Shown: positions 1-11,275, counted from the first letter of the stretch. The stretch is DNA of 64,000 nucleotides from Macrotis lagotis (GCF_037893015.1 NC_133666.1:657744272-657808271); one strand, 5' to 3'. Notes: generated from the letters alone by a model not told the origin. Program-made: numbers and translations.

Positions 1-1020
1 GTGCTTTAGTTTCTTCAGCTACAAAATAAAAGTAGTAACAGCAGCTACTTCTCAAGGCAACTGTGAGGATAAAATAAGATAGTATTTGTTAAGCAATTCT
101 AAAGCAATTTCTGGTCTTGTTGGACTTGTTCCTTTCCCCTTTTCCTTCTCCCTATAATTTATAAACTCCAAGTTCACTTCCAGCTCCAAATATGAGCCAA
201 TGATGGTAAAAGGAGGTTCCTGGGAACAGCATCATAATATTATCATTGCCTAACAGAATACTGACTAAATGAGCAAGTATTTGTGGCAAAGTGTCAGAGT
301 TCTTTGAAGTATCTTGAAGGCGGGAACCAAGTCACTGCTTTATGACCTTTATGACCTTTATGACCTTTCACAATTATCCAGTAGACCCATCCAAGCAAGA
401 GCTCATCAACAGAACCATTGTGAACCAGAATCCTTCTAAAAAGTGATTCTTCTTAAGGATTTTACCATACCCAGAGTTCTATTTACCCATGAGCACCCTG
501 AAAGCTATCTCCAGTTCTAGACATTTTAAGAGACTGCTCTCCAAATCATAATTCATGAGACTCAATCCAATGTGTTTACTTTTGCTACTCAGCTAAAGGA
601 CACATTTAGTTGGCGACAACATTTAATTAAAAAGCCATACAATAAAGTAATAGAACATTCTCCCTATAAACCTTCACTTGACTCTCCTATAGATAGTTGC
701 ATATTCAATGAGATTTGTGAGCATGATAAAAAAATATGTATAAAGTATCCACACATGAGGAGTGAATGTGGATAGAATATGTCCTGGGTACATATATGGC
801 AATGACACATGAATGAAGGAATATCTCTTACTCCTGAGGCAAGAAATCTGTTGATGTGTTCATCTAATGTCATCATACCATTCTCTAATGGACCTGTTTC
901 CAGTTCGAAATGCTCCCTAATGGGCATCTCAATTTATCCCTATTAGGCATCATGTTCAGTGGATCATCTATTATCCATCTACCTTCAGATTCATCTAATA
1001 GTCTATCCAATATAGGGCTT
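1..1020. other. No gene recognised; largely unassigned sequence
   Basis: Apart from the TGACCT triplet I see no recognisable SINE, LINE or conserved coding pattern. Short ORFs here (67 and 87 codons) overlap each other on opposite strands and look like chance. Confidence 0.6.
340..367. repeat. Three direct copies of a 9-bp unit containing TGACCT
   Basis: TGACCT occurs at 343-348, 352-357 and 361-366 with identical TTA spacers. On the minus strand this is AGGTCA repeated with 3-bp spacing, the DR3 layout that VDR/RXR-type nuclear receptors recognise. It is a sequence match only, with no proof of binding. Confidence 0.8.
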
Positions 1021-1025
1021 GAGAC

Positions 1026-1153
1026 CTAGTAGGTATTTAATGACATTACTTGAGGAAAACAGCTCCTGAAAAGAAGTGGGAAAAAGATGACCAACCTCTT
1101 CAACCTTCTCTAGCCCAAGACCTTGCTCTTGCTACTAAATAGAATAGATGAAC
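1026..1153 (+). repeat. Left arm of a long inverted repeat
   Basis: This stretch matches the reverse complement of 1765-1886 over about 125 bp. Bases 1028-1059 are a perfect 32-nt match to the complement of 1853-1884. Part of the arm resembles the start of the dispersed repeat labelled E ('aggtatttaatga'). Confidence 0.8.
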
Positions 1154-1764
1154 CTGAAAGATGCTATGGTTAATAAGCCACTCCCTGCAGGGAGAGCTAC
1201 AGTTCTTCTAGAATAATCTTTCAGCCTAGATTGTCATTTTCCACTGTAACCTTAGCTGTGGTCCTCAGCTATGATACCACCTTCATATCCCCTGCCGAGA
1301 AATCTAAACATCTTAACCAATGACTAAGAAGTTCTCCCATTCAGCTAGGCTTTATAAATCTCTATATTCATAGAGGCTTAACTAAGAGAAATTCTTCCCT
1401 GTGGAATCTTCTGGAATTGCTGTATTATTGTCTTTGCATCCTCATCAATAACACAATTTCCAGGTCTCGGTCCAGGCATACTACAGGCCTATTGAATTGA
1501 AGTGAACTGAATTGAGTTAGAATCTACGTTCTGTTGGGCTCTTCTACTTTCTCTCTTCTCTGAATTACTCTCTCCTTTACTCTTTCCCCTGAGTCTAACT
1601 CAATTCAACTGTCATCTAGTTTGTTGTCAGAAAATCATTTTTGTTTTTAGGTCTTATTATATTCTCTGTCTTGGCAAATCTCCCTAGGGCTCGACTTCCT
1701 CAAACTGAAAAGGAGACAAATGACATTACAGCAAGGAAATTATATTAATCTTTCCCCATCATGC

Positions 1765-1886
1765 TCATCTATTCTATATAAGAAGCAAGAGCAATGGGGG
1801 CTAGAGAAGTGAAAGAAGTTGGCCACCTTTGCCCACTTCTCTTCAGTCGTTCTTTTCCTCAAGTAATGTCATTAAATACCTACTGG
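1765..1886 (-). repeat. Right arm of a long inverted repeat
   Basis: Partner of 1026-1153. The arms are about 600 bp apart. The intervening DNA contains a smaller inverted repeat (1508-1523 against 1591-1607) that shares GAATTGAGTTAGA and its complement. Confidence 0.8.
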
Positions 1887-2200
1887 TAACAATCCTCTGT
1901 TGAGTAGAGAGAGAAAAGTCAAAAAAGCTCCTGCTTCCAAAGACTGTCGTAGGCTAATTAGAAATAAACTATATACATTGTCTGCTAAAGACAAGATCAA
2001 TTGGAGAATGGAGAGATCATTGAAAACTTGGGAAACTGGGATGGCTTCTTATTGGAGGTGGAACCTTAGGTGAATCCTGAAGGAGAAGAAAGGGAAGAGT
2101 GAGGGATGATGGAAGGGGGAAATAGGCAGGGGACAAGAGAGAAGGAGGGTCCCTAAATGTCAAAAATCTACTTCTCAGTAGACAATAAGACAGGGGAAGG
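1875..2200 (+). repeat. Degraded dispersed repeat E
   Basis: The order of phrases (attaaatacctact, then agctcctgcttccaaagactgtc, then gatggcttcttattggaggtgg) follows the better-preserved E copies at 24.7 kb and 54.9 kb. Confidence 0.4.
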
Positions 2201-3455
2201 ACTCAGGCATGATAAGAATGAAACAGAGAGAATGAGTCTACTTAAAGGTCTTAAAATTCAAAAACCTCTTGCAAATGGAAAAAGGGTTTAAAGAGCTTAG
2301 AGGGAGGTAGGAGTCCTCAGTGAAACTACTCAAGAAATTATCCTTGGCTGACAATCCACATTCAGTCTCCTAAGTGGGTCTCCTAACTTGATGAGATCAA
2401 GCGCTCCTGGGTGGAGAGAAATTAATTTCAGAGAGAAACAAATTAGATGTACCAAGGAGAAATGAAAACTCACGCCACCAGAAACGTCTGCACTTAGGTA
2501 TTGGCTGGAACAGAAACAGGCCCACTGTGGAAATTAGCTCCTCACCATCTCTAATCATTGATTTGGGGGGATTTCTGGGACAGACAGATGACTCACTGTC
2601 CTGCAACCCTTCCTGGAAAAAACCACAACTCATTTCAGCAACACAGACTATCAGAAATGACCACAGTAGCCTTCTAGTCCGGTTCTGAACAAAAACCCAC
2701 CCTTTACCATGTCACATTCAACAAGAAAAGTGACCAGCTAACTAGCCTGTGCCTAAAGAATTCCAGGGACAAGGAGTTCAGAACCTGCCCCCCCATCCCT
2801 AGATAGGTCATTCCACTTTGGGACAGCTTGAATTTTTAAAAAGCTTTTTCTCCCCCTCTTTCAAACTTAAATCTGATCCTTTCAACTATGGATTACAGCC
2901 CTCAAGATAAAAGTCTTTCAAGGGCATCCAAACCAAACTCCATATATTGAGGTTGAGGAGTGAGTCTCAGAAAAACTAAAATTTGTCAAAGGTCACCCAT
3001 ATAGCATTTGGCCAAGTTGTGATTCAAACTCAAGTCCTTGACTTCAAATCCGACATTCTTTCCCCTGTACCACAGTGCTTTGCTCTAGGTTCTACCCTCT
3101 GTGGACAAACAGAACAATTCAATACCTCTTCTCTGTTTTTGAGTCCTCTGACTATTGGAACATGATAATAATGTTTGCTCTGAGTCTTATCAAAGCTAAA
3201 TTTGCCAAGTTCCTGCCACTGGACTTCATGTGGCATAGAGCTCTTTACCATCTTGGTAGATGAAGCATCCTCTGGATGCTTTCAAGATTATCCATAACCT
3301 TCCTAAATTGGGCTGCTGAGAATGATAGGAACAATTTAATTGGGATCTGACTGAGCTAGTGGCTTTCTTCTCCCCTAGACCCAGACACTATCACTCTTTT
3401 AATGATGCTTAAGATGTCCATATAATGCTGCTAGCACTTTTCAAAAAATTTTTAT
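2200..3455. other. No gene recognised; repeat-poor
   Basis: Nothing here reads as a known gene. The segment from about 3000 to 3300 has weak similarity to an antisense CORE-SINE/CR1 tail ('caaaggtcacccatatagcatttggccaagttgtgattcaaactcaagtcc'), too decayed to bound. Confidence 0.5.
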
Positions 3456-3456
3456 C

Positions 3457-3745
3457 AGGGGAAGCTAGATGACTCAATAGATGAAGCACCAGCCTTGGAG
3501 TCAGAAGAATCTGAGTTCAAATTTGGCCTTAGACCTTTTTTTTGGTTTTTTGCAAGGTAATAGGGTTAGGTGACTTGCCCAAGGTCACGCAGCCAAGTAA
3601 TTATTGTCTGAGGCCGGATTTGAACTCAGGTCCTCCTGACACCAGGGTCACTGCTCTGTTTGCTCCTTAGACTTTTTTCTTTACTAGTTATATGACTGGG
3701 CAAATCACTTAACCCAAATTGCCTCCTCAAAACTGTGAACCAAAA
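3457..3745 (+). mobile_element. Old CORE-SINE interrupted by a younger SINE-A
   Basis: A tRNA-like head ('ggggaagctagatgactcaatagatgaagc') runs to about 3534. The element resumes after 3672 with 'ttactagttatatgactgggcaaatcactt'. The break is the antisense SINE-A at 3535-3664. Confidence 0.75.
3535..3664 (-). mobile_element. SINE-A, antisense, nested in an older SINE
   Basis: It starts with a T-run and 'ttttgcaaggtaatagggtt' and ends near the tRNA-head complement. CCTTAGAC occurs at 3527-3534 and again at 3665-3672, an 8-bp flanking duplication. Confidence 0.85.
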
Positions 3746-4354
3746 ATATAAATGTCTTGAGGGAGAGGGCTGTTTAATTACTGTTCTTTCAATACATTTT
3801 CCCCTCCTCATATCTCACTAAAAGGTGTCAAGAGACAAAATGTAAACTGGGAAGAAGCAAAAATTTCACAACAATTAGAGCAATCCAAAAATAGAGGGTG
3901 GAATTTCAGGGGATACAGTGTTCCTCCCACTTTGACCATCTTCCATAAGAAACTAAAAGGTATGATGAGGGAATGATTATAGGATATGAATCAGGGAATG
4001 GTATGATGGTATGGGACATGAATTAGAGTAGATGCAGGCTGGAGATGCTTTCCATCAGAAGTGCTGAAATTCTGTGATTCTGACTCTGAATTCCATCAAC
4101 CAATGCAAATGAATTCATCTGGCAATAAGTTCAGCATTCCACAGTCATTGTCCCCCGCCTTTCTCCTAAGAAGCACTTTTTAATAGCTCTCATTAAACCA
4201 TTTTTCCCTTATATCAAATCTGACTCCTTGCAAATAAACCAAAAACCAGGAGAATGAAAAAGGGGAATCATGAGAAATTTAAATTCAAATCCTGCCTTTG
4301 GTACCATGTGACTGGGTAAACAATTTCTTCCTCCCAAACCCCACAACCTCAGTT

Positions 4355-4601
4355 TCTGTTTGTTGTTATTTAGCTCAGTCTGATTCTTCATGACCCTATT
4401 TGAGAATTTCTTTGTAAAGACAGAAAAATGTCATTTCTTTATCTAGCTCATTTGGCATATGAGGAAACTGGGGTAAACAGGGTTAAGTGACTTTTCCAGG
4501 ATCACCCTGCTAGTTAGTGTCTGAAGTTGAATTTAAACTTAGGAAGATGAGTCTTCCTGACGCCAGACTAGGCTCAATCCATTGTGCCACTCAGCTTCCC
4601 C
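4355..4601 (-). mobile_element. SINE-C, antisense
   Basis: It reads from 'tgttgttatttagctcagtctga' through 'gatgaggaaactggggtaaacagg' to the tRNA-head complement 'ccactcagcttcccc'. It is moderately diverged and near full length. Confidence 0.85.
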
Positions 4602-5209
4602 AAACTAATAATCCTTGTCTGTCCTGCTTCACAGGGTAGGGCAACCTTACATAGACCTTACATAGACAAAAACTTAAAAATGCAAGAGACACAGCTTGGA
4701 TGCTCATCTCTTCCAGGCCTTCATTTTATAGGAGAGGAACCAGAAACCCAGTGGACTTCTTAAAGGTTCATCACTTAGTAGGTCAGATATCTGAAAGATT
4801 TGGATCCTCCAACTCTAAATGTTGTGCTTTAAAGACTGTCCCACTCAGAGAACATTACCTGACCCCCTCTACATTAGTAAACTGAATGCTCCATTCAAAA
4901 TTCTCCATTTTTTCCTTTCATCTACTATGAAGAAAAAAAATAAAAAGAGAGAGACAGATAAAGGCATCTTCTAGACACAGTGACTCCACTTGGTTATGGA
5001 AAAAAAACAATCTATTGAGTTAGGGGTGGGTGAAAGCTTAAAAGCCCCCACTTCTCAGCTAATGCATCCTCCTGTAACCTATTGAAATGTTTAGGTTTCA
5101 CATTTTAAGGGAGAAGTATAGAAAAAGATGGGAAAAGCATTTTTCTTTCTTGTTAAAAAAAAAAAGATGCTACTCCCAGCCCTTCCACCTTCCTGTAATT
5201 TAATTATCA

Positions 5210-5400
5210 TCAGAAAATGAATTGTAATTGTTTTAGGAAATGTTGTGCTTACTTACAGTAAAGACAAGTTTTATGTCTGCTCATTCTAGTCATCATAAGG
5301 GAAAATTATGTCACCCAATCAATATATTTCATGCCACATTTGCTACCTTTGATTGGCAGGTCCAATGTCAATGCCAAGACCCAAGACAGATGGCGTCAGG
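5210..5400. other. Repeat-free AT-rich block
   Basis: Unassigned sequence rich in TAAT, AATTA and ATTGG-type motifs. No ORF or repeat is visible. It resembles non-coding conserved DNA but cannot be confirmed from one genome. Confidence 0.3.
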
Positions 5401-5875
5401 ATAGATGTGGTGAAAAAAAGCATGGTTATCAGTGATTATATGAAGTCCAATGTAAGGTATTTCTCTACATATGTGGATTAAAACTCTTTAAAAATCCCAC
5501 AGGTCCTGTTGTTAATAAAGCAAAAGTGGTTTCCTGTGACACCTAAATAGTTGGGAAGACCAAGATGGACACATCCATTACTGTATCTCTAAGCCTTATT
5601 TATATAATGAGTTGGGTGAGGCAACTAGGGTCTCACTGCAGGACTCAAACATTTGAGGAGGGTATTTCCTCTCTGTAGATGATCCTAAGATTATTGTCTC
5701 TTTGTCATTTAGCTTTCTGTCCCTGCTCCTTTACCCAGTTTTAGTATACCCTGTCCTAAAGGTGTTGTGTCACTCCTCCCCAACACCTTTGAGTAAAAAG
5801 ATTTACCATGGAAAGGTAAAGCCAAACACAATACAATCAAAGGTGGCATCCTGAGGACTTTCTTATACAAAATCA

Positions 5876-6075
5876 GTCAATCATTAAGCATTTATTAAGG
5901 GCTTACTGGATTACTGGTTACTGTACTAAGAATAAAAAAAGTTCCATATCTGTCCTGCCCACAAGGGGCTGATATTCTAATGAGAGAAACAATGTGAATA
6001 ACTAGGTACATAGAAGATATAGTTAAGGGTAGATGAAGTTAATCTAAGAGAGGAAAACACTAGTAGTTGGGGAGA
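5876..6075 (+). repeat. Dispersed repeat E
   Basis: 'cattaagcatttattaagggc', 'gtcctgcccacaaggggctg' and 'tattctaatgagagaaacaa' appear in the same order as in other E copies of this window. I do not know the family name. Confidence 0.6.
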
Positions 6076-6317
6076 CTGCAAAAGTTGCAGTGAGTTAGCC
6101 TCAGTCTATTCCCGCCTTGTAGCATCCTTCCCTACATCAGGATCATGGGATCCATTATAAGGGCTCTGCCTACCCCTCATAGAACTGACATCCCAGAGTC
6201 TATCCAAAGACATCATTCCCTACATCCTTGGACTCTCATTAGCACTGCCATATACCATAAGCCAATGGTATGCCAAGAGTTATTAATGATGTAATTATGG
6301 CTCTGCTAGGTAACACT

Positions 6318-6581
6318 TCTGTTGTTTATTGCTATTCAGTCCTTTCAGTTGTATCCAACTCTCCATGACCCCCTTTGGAGTCTTCTTGGCACAGATTGGA
6401 GTAGTTTACCATTTCCTTCTCCAGCTCATTTTACAGCTTAAAGAAATTAGGGCAGAGTTAAGTGACTTGCTCGGGGTCACACAGCTAGCAGTATCTGAGA
6501 TTAGATTTGAACTCAAAAAAAATGAGTCTTCCTGATTCCAACTCAGTGCACGATCCACTACGGCACCACCTAGCTGCCCCA
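6318..6581 (-). mobile_element. SINE-C, antisense
   Basis: Near full length, from 'tgttgtttattgctattcagtcctttcag' to 'ggcaccacctagctgcccc'. The CORE reads 'taagtgacttgctcggggtc'. Confidence 0.9.
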
Positions 6582-6594
6582 ATAATAATAGCTA

Positions 6595-6852
6595 ACGTGT
6601 ATATTAACTCAAATGAGCTATATTTGTAAAGTGTTTAGCACACTGTTTGGGACATAGTAGTAGCTATATGAATACTAATTATTATTGTTAATTGTAACGA
6701 TGATGATGTAGCACGTAAAATTTTGCAAAGTTATTTACAGATAAATAATATCGCATCCAATTTCATAACAATCCCTGGAGGTAGCTATCATTATTATCCC
6801 TATTTTAAAGATGAGGAAACTGAGGCTAAGAGAATTGAAATGATTTGCCCAG
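6595..6852 (-). mobile_element. MIR/THER-type SINE, antisense, interrupted at its 3' side
   Basis: The antisense CORE 'gatgaggaaactgaggctaa' is followed by 'tttgcccag', where a younger SINE with a CA-repeat tail is inserted. The host resumes at 7040. Confidence 0.75.
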
Positions 6853-6983
6853 GGACAGCTAGGTGAATAGAGCATCAGTTCTGAAGTCAGGATGACTTGA
6901 GTTCAAATCCAGCCACATACAGTTGATACTAGCTGTGTAACCTTGAACACGTCATTTACCCCCATTGCTACACATACATGCAT

Positions 6984-7028
<45 letters not shown>

Positions 7029-7039
7029 GAATAAACAAC
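6853..7039 (+). mobile_element. SINE whose 3' tail is a CA microsatellite, nested in a MIR-type element
   Basis: The tRNA head and CORE run from 6853 to about 6970, followed by (CA)n. TTTGCCCAG at 6844-6852 is repeated at 7040-7048, so the dinucleotide array lies inside the insertion. Confidence 0.85.
6986..7027. repeat. (CA)n microsatellite
   Basis: About 20 uninterrupted CA units at the 3' end of the SINE at 6853-7039. Confidence 0.97.
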
Positions 7040-7164
7040 TTTGCCCAGTGGCATGGCAACTAAGCTCAGGACTTTCTGGGTCAGAGTCTAGCACTCTATG
7101 TTCCATGCCACACTCTAATTGCTGTTCTAATACTTGGTAATATGAGTATGATTCTAAGAAGATC

Positions 7165-7325
7165 CCTTAGAGATGGACAGCAGTCAAATGCAATGGGTAG
7201 TGAACTAGATACAGAATTAGAAAATCTAAATTCAAATTCTGCCACTGACATGACCTTAGATACGTCATTCTGTGTCCCTAGGTCACAGTTTCCTTTTCTG
7301 TAAAAGGAAGGGTCTAGGCTAGATA
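7165..7325 (+). repeat. MIR-type SINE, sense, decayed
   Basis: 'aattcaaattctgccactgac', 'gtttccttttctgtaaaagg' and 'gtctaggctagataa' follow MIR order. Confidence 0.6.
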
Positions 7326-7499
7326 ACACATCAAAATATATGCAAAATAAATGAAAAATAATTAATTTCAGGCAAAGGTACTAGGAGAATTAAGAAATGG
7401 GAAATTGGAAACTGAGTCAAAGCTTCAAAATGCAAGTTCCAGGAAGTAGTGATGAGGAAGGTGAACTCTTTGTTAAAATGGATAACTGTGAGGTGTGAG

Positions 7500-7870
7500 A
7501 GGCCTCAGGACAAACCACACATGGGCCCAAAAGGTTCTTTTCTTTCCCCATCAGAGAGACCATGCTTCATCCTCTGCTTCCTGATTCAGAGATAGAGCAG
7601 AACACATCCATCATCTCTCCCTCAGATGCTGTAATGACGTTCCCAGACTTTTTATGAGCAACAGAGGGACACTCAGGGAAAGTTCACCTGTCCCTTCCTG
7701 GAAATTTATTTTCAAGGAGAACGACAAGTCTATCCCCCAAAGAGCATGAAAAATGGGAAACTGCTCAACTCGTTCCAGAGAAAACAATACTTCCCCCACT
7801 TCTTGGCCACTGCACTGGCTCCTGCCAGAGCTTCAGAAGGCAGGGATGCAGATGGAGTCTGGCAAACATA
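7500..7870. other. Repeat-poor block, no gene seen
   Basis: No recognisable transposon. The minus-strand 62-codon ORF lies in it but has no family features. Confidence 0.4.
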
Positions 7871-8244
7871 TGGATGGGACTTTAGACTAGAGACAAGAAG
7901 TCCTGGGTTCAGATACTACTAAAAGACCCTTATCATTCATTTCTTTCTTGACCCTGGTGCTGACTTACAGATTGCCATCATGTCTCTGCTGTGTCCTCAT
8001 CCTGGAAAATCCCTTATCCTTTTTTGAGGGAAGAGTCCCTCATCCCCTTTGGCCTTCCCATCCCAGAACATCTGTCTGCCTCTCCATCTTTCTCATCCCA
8101 TTAGTGAATTCCTCCCCACAATCTCCATTGTGAAGGAAGGTACAGGTTATCTATCCTTCATCCTTCATTTTTCTTCAGGTCCTGCCCCCAAGTGAGTACC
8201 TCTCATTTATCCTGCTCCCCAATTCCCTTTTTTGTTTTTTTCCT

Positions 8245-8430
8245 CCAATAGAATGTAAGTCTCCTGAGGGCAGGAACTGTCTCTCTTTTTTTTTCATTTG
8301 TAGTTGTTTGTTTGTCACAGTGCCACAAAAGAAGAACTTACTAAAGCCTTGACTGACCTGAATGAGGGATTTGAGCTAGATGGACTCTGATGTCTCTCTA
8401 GGTTCTATTTCCATAATTCTATAATTCCCC
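8245..8430 (+). repeat. L2 3' end followed by MIR-like tail
   Basis: 'agaatgtaagtctcctgagg' and 'gcaggaactgtctc' are the standard L2 3'-end phrase. The following 'gatttgagctagatggactctgatg' is a MIR-like tail. Confidence 0.6.
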
Positions 8431-8694
8431 CTTTTTTCAGATTTTCAGAACTCAACCAACCCAATAGCTATTCAAGGAAGCATCAAATCCAGAGGTCTGA
8501 AATTCTACAAGTTTCCAAGACCAGTGAAGATTGCCCCTCCAATTTTTTTAAGAAATGGGGGAGGATTTAATCTTGAAGGACTGTTGCCATTGACCGGTCA
8601 GCACTCATACAAGCTCAAGCCAAGGTTGCTATTGTTTCTAATGCTGTGTCCTTTGAATGCCAGGTATATCAAATCATTGTTATTTTTGTCGTGA

Positions 8695-8966
8695 TTTGTC
8701 CTTCATTCTCGAAAAGGATCAGGGAAGTGATACTATGACAAGAACATGAATTGTGCATTTGAGTGGGGGTGGGCTAAGTCACCAGCCTCACTTTCTCCTC
8801 CAGAGCTATCGGGGTCCAGCGGTCAGATATAAATCAGGATGACTGGAGATGGCCCTGGATGAAAGACAGGCAGAATGAAGTGACTTGCCCAAGGTCACAC
8901 AGATTTGAACTCAGGTTCTCTGCTTTCAAGGCCAGTGCTTTAACCACTGCACCACCTAGCTGCCCT
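8695..8966 (-). mobile_element. SINE-B, antisense, with internal deletion
   Basis: It begins with the complement of the SINE-B end ('tttgtccttcattctcgaaa'), keeps 'gactggagatggccctggatg' and ends in 'accacctagctgccct'. The CORE lacks the usual 'tagtaagtgtctga' segment. Confidence 0.9.
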
Positions 8967-8974
8967 GTACAAAC

Positions 8975-9198
8975 TAATATCAATAGTAATGATAACTAGC
9001 ATTTATCGAGTGCCTCATTCACCCTCACAACAACCTGGGAAATAGGTGCTATTATTACCATCCCCATTTTACGGGTGAGAAAATATATAAAGAGGGAATA
9101 TGACTTGGCTAGGGTCTCACAACCAGAGTATGAGACAAATTGGAGGTATTCCTGGATTCCAAGTCTTTCATTCTATCTACAGCACCACCTAGCTGCCA
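8975..9198 (-). mobile_element. MIR/THER-type SINE, antisense
   Basis: 'taactagcatttatcgagtgcc', 'ggtgctattattaccatccc' and 'cagcaccacctagctgcc' give a near-complete, diverged copy directly after the SINE-B. Confidence 0.8.
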
Positions 9199-9249
9199 AA
9201 TAATACACTGCCTCTCCATTTCACATAAATTACAATGCATTTCCAAGAA

Positions 9250-9490
9250 GCAACCAAGTGGCACCGTGGAGAGACAGAGTGCTGGTGCTGGAGGTCAGGA
9301 AAACCTGAGTTTTGTCCAAACTCAGACACTTACCAGCTGTGTGACCCTGAGGCACTTCACCCCGTTTGCCTCAGTTTCTGTCTCTGTAAAATGAGCTGGA
9401 GAAGGAAATGGTAAACAATTCCCGTATCTTTGCCAAGAAAAACCCCAAATGGCATCACAAAGAGTCAGACACGATTGAAACACTTGACAT
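9250..9490 (+). mobile_element. SINE-C, sense
   Basis: It runs from 'aagcaaccaagtggcaccgtgg' to 'agagtcagacacgattgaaa' and contains 'aatgagctggagaaggaaat'. Confidence 0.88.
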
Positions 9491-9885
9491 CAATCAGAGG
9501 TGGCTCAGAAGGTAGAGTGTTGAGTCTGGATTCAGGGAGCTGCCTACCATGCTCTCTCCTTGTTCTCTTATTCTTGGAGACATAATGCACCTGTCAACAC
9601 TGTCAAGTGTAGAGTTGTTATGGCCACCAACGGAGAACACAGGTTAGTGGAGATAAAACCAGGGAGGTGGTCTGCTTGTGAGGCACGGGACTCCAAGGTC
9701 ACTTAAGATCCTACAGCTCACCCAAAAGGAAATGGAGATGTGCATGGTGGGGGTTAACAAACTCTAATTCTCCAGTGAGTGCTTGATGAGAAAAAACTGA
9801 AAGGGAGAAAAAGGAAGCCTGGCCGTGCAGGGAGAGCATGGAATGCCAAAGGGACAGTCCATGTGCTTCACTGATACAAAAAAAA

Positions 9886-10116
9886 TTCCTCCATTTAGTT
9901 TTAAAGCCCTTTCCAAGGTTGCTCCTATCCGCCTTCCTAAACCTTCCTCCTCTTCCAGTAAATCCCCCTGTTCAAAGCAGCCTTTTTTCTATTGCTCAAA
10001 TGTGGCCTCGCATCTCCTAACCCTATGTCTTTGAGGTGATGAGCTTCATGCTTTGGAATGCCCTCTCGTCTAAGTTCTCCCTCCTAGAATCCCTCTTTTC
10101 CTTCGAGGTAAAACTC
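9886..10116 (+). repeat. L2 LINE 3' region, part 1
   Basis: 'aaagccctttccaaggttgctcctat', 'tttggaatgccctctcgtct' and 'tagaatccctcttttccttcgagg' follow the end of L2 ORF2 and its 3' part. The relic continues after two nested SINEs. Confidence 0.75.
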
Positions 10117-10269
10117 GGGGGATAGCTAGGTGGCACAGTGGATAGAGCACTGGCCCTGGAGTCAGGAGGACCTGAATTCAAATCGGACCTCAGACACTTA
10201 ATAATTCCCTAGCTGTGTGGCCTTGGGTGAGTCACTTAATCCCACTGCCTTGCAAAAAAAAAAAAAAGA
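10117..10269 (+). mobile_element. SINE-A, sense, nested in L2
   Basis: The head 'ggggatagctaggtggcaca' leads to 'actgccttgc' plus poly-A. TAAAACTC at 10109-10116 recurs at 10270-10277. Confidence 0.92.
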
Positions 10270-10324
10270 TAAAACTCAAGGATCACCTTCTACAGGAAAA
10301 CTCTCTTGGTTGCACTCAATTGCT

Positions 10325-10486
10325 AGTACCCTACTATTGTACATTCAGTCTGACCTATCATGGCCCCATTTGAGTTTTCTTGGCAAAGATACTGGAGTGG
10401 TTTATCATTTCTTTCCACTGTAGATTAGGCAAGTAGAGGTTAAATGACTTGCCCAAGTTCACTTGAACTCAGGTCCTCTTGCCTCC
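10325..10486 (-). mobile_element. SINE-C, antisense, partial
   Basis: 'catggccccatttgagttttc' to 'aactcaggtcctcttgcctcc', with part of the CORE missing. It is also inside the L2 relic. Confidence 0.8.
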
Positions 10487-10489
10487 AGG

Positions 10490-10690
10490 TCCATGGAGCC
10501 TATTTTGAGTCTATTTTGTATTTATTCTACACATACTGACTTTTTATCTCTTTTCTCCACACCCCCTAGAATGTAAGCTCCCTGAGGGTTTTGTTATTTG
10601 TTAAAATAATCTTTCATTCTTTGTCTGTGTATTCCCAGGACCTAGCACACCGCCTGGAACACAGTACCTAACAGGTGCTTGTTTGTTGAC
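10490..10690 (+). repeat. L2 LINE 3' region, part 2 (terminus)
   Basis: 'agaatgtaagctccctgagg', 'gacctagcacaccgcctggaa' and 'aggtgcttgtttgttgac' make up the L2 3' terminus. It completes the relic begun at 9886. Confidence 0.8.
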
Positions 10691-10863
10691 CAAAAATGCA
10701 CAGTTAAGAAGAGAAGGGAAAAGGTAGGAATTTACAAAATACTTACTCTCCAGCACTAGATGAAGCACTTTACAAATATACCTCATTAGATTAGCTTTAT
10801 AACTCCATTAGGTAGATATTGTCATAAGACCATTTTACAGTTTTGGAAATTGAGGCTGACCTG

Positions 10864-11160
10864 CCATGGAAAATGCCCTCTACATCCAGAGGAAAAAACT
10901 ATGGAATCTGAATGCAGATCAAAGCATATTAGTTTCACCTTTCAAAATCTGTTTTTTCTTTTTCCTTCTCATAGTTTTTCCTTTTTTATGATTCTTCTTT
11001 CACAGCATGACTAATATGGAAATATATGTGATGTCACCATACATATACATGCATATGTAGAACTTATAAGAGATTATTTGCTATCCTAGAGGAGAAAACT
11101 TTACCAAAAAAATGTAAAATAATTTTCACATATAATTGGAAAAATAAATAAAATTTTTAA
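10864..11160 (+). mobile_element. Marsupial LINE-1 3' end
   Basis: 'aaactatggaatctgaatgc', 'ttttgattcttctttcacagc'-like text and an A-rich end 'taattggaaaaataaat' match the other L1 3' ends in the window. It is 5'-truncated and has no coding part. Confidence 0.8.
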
Positions 11161-11164
11161 AGCA

Positions 11165-11275
11165 CTTAAAAAAAGAAAGAAACTGAGGAATCAATGGCTA
11201 AGTGACTTGTCCAGGGTCACATAGCTAGTAAGCTTCTGAGATTGGATTCTCCTGCACCACCAACTGCCTAAGAGA
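11165..11275 (-). repeat. Antisense CORE-SINE fragment
   Basis: 'aactgaggaatcaatggcta', 'gtgacttgtccagggtcaca' and 'gcaccaccaactgcc' are a shortened antisense SINE adjoining the L1 tail. Confidence 0.6.

Noticed and set aside
10117-10180. Functional tRNA gene suggested by A/B-box-like text at SINE heads
   Set aside because: The sequence continues into the SINE CORE and poly-A with a flanking duplication. No complete cloverleaf was identified.
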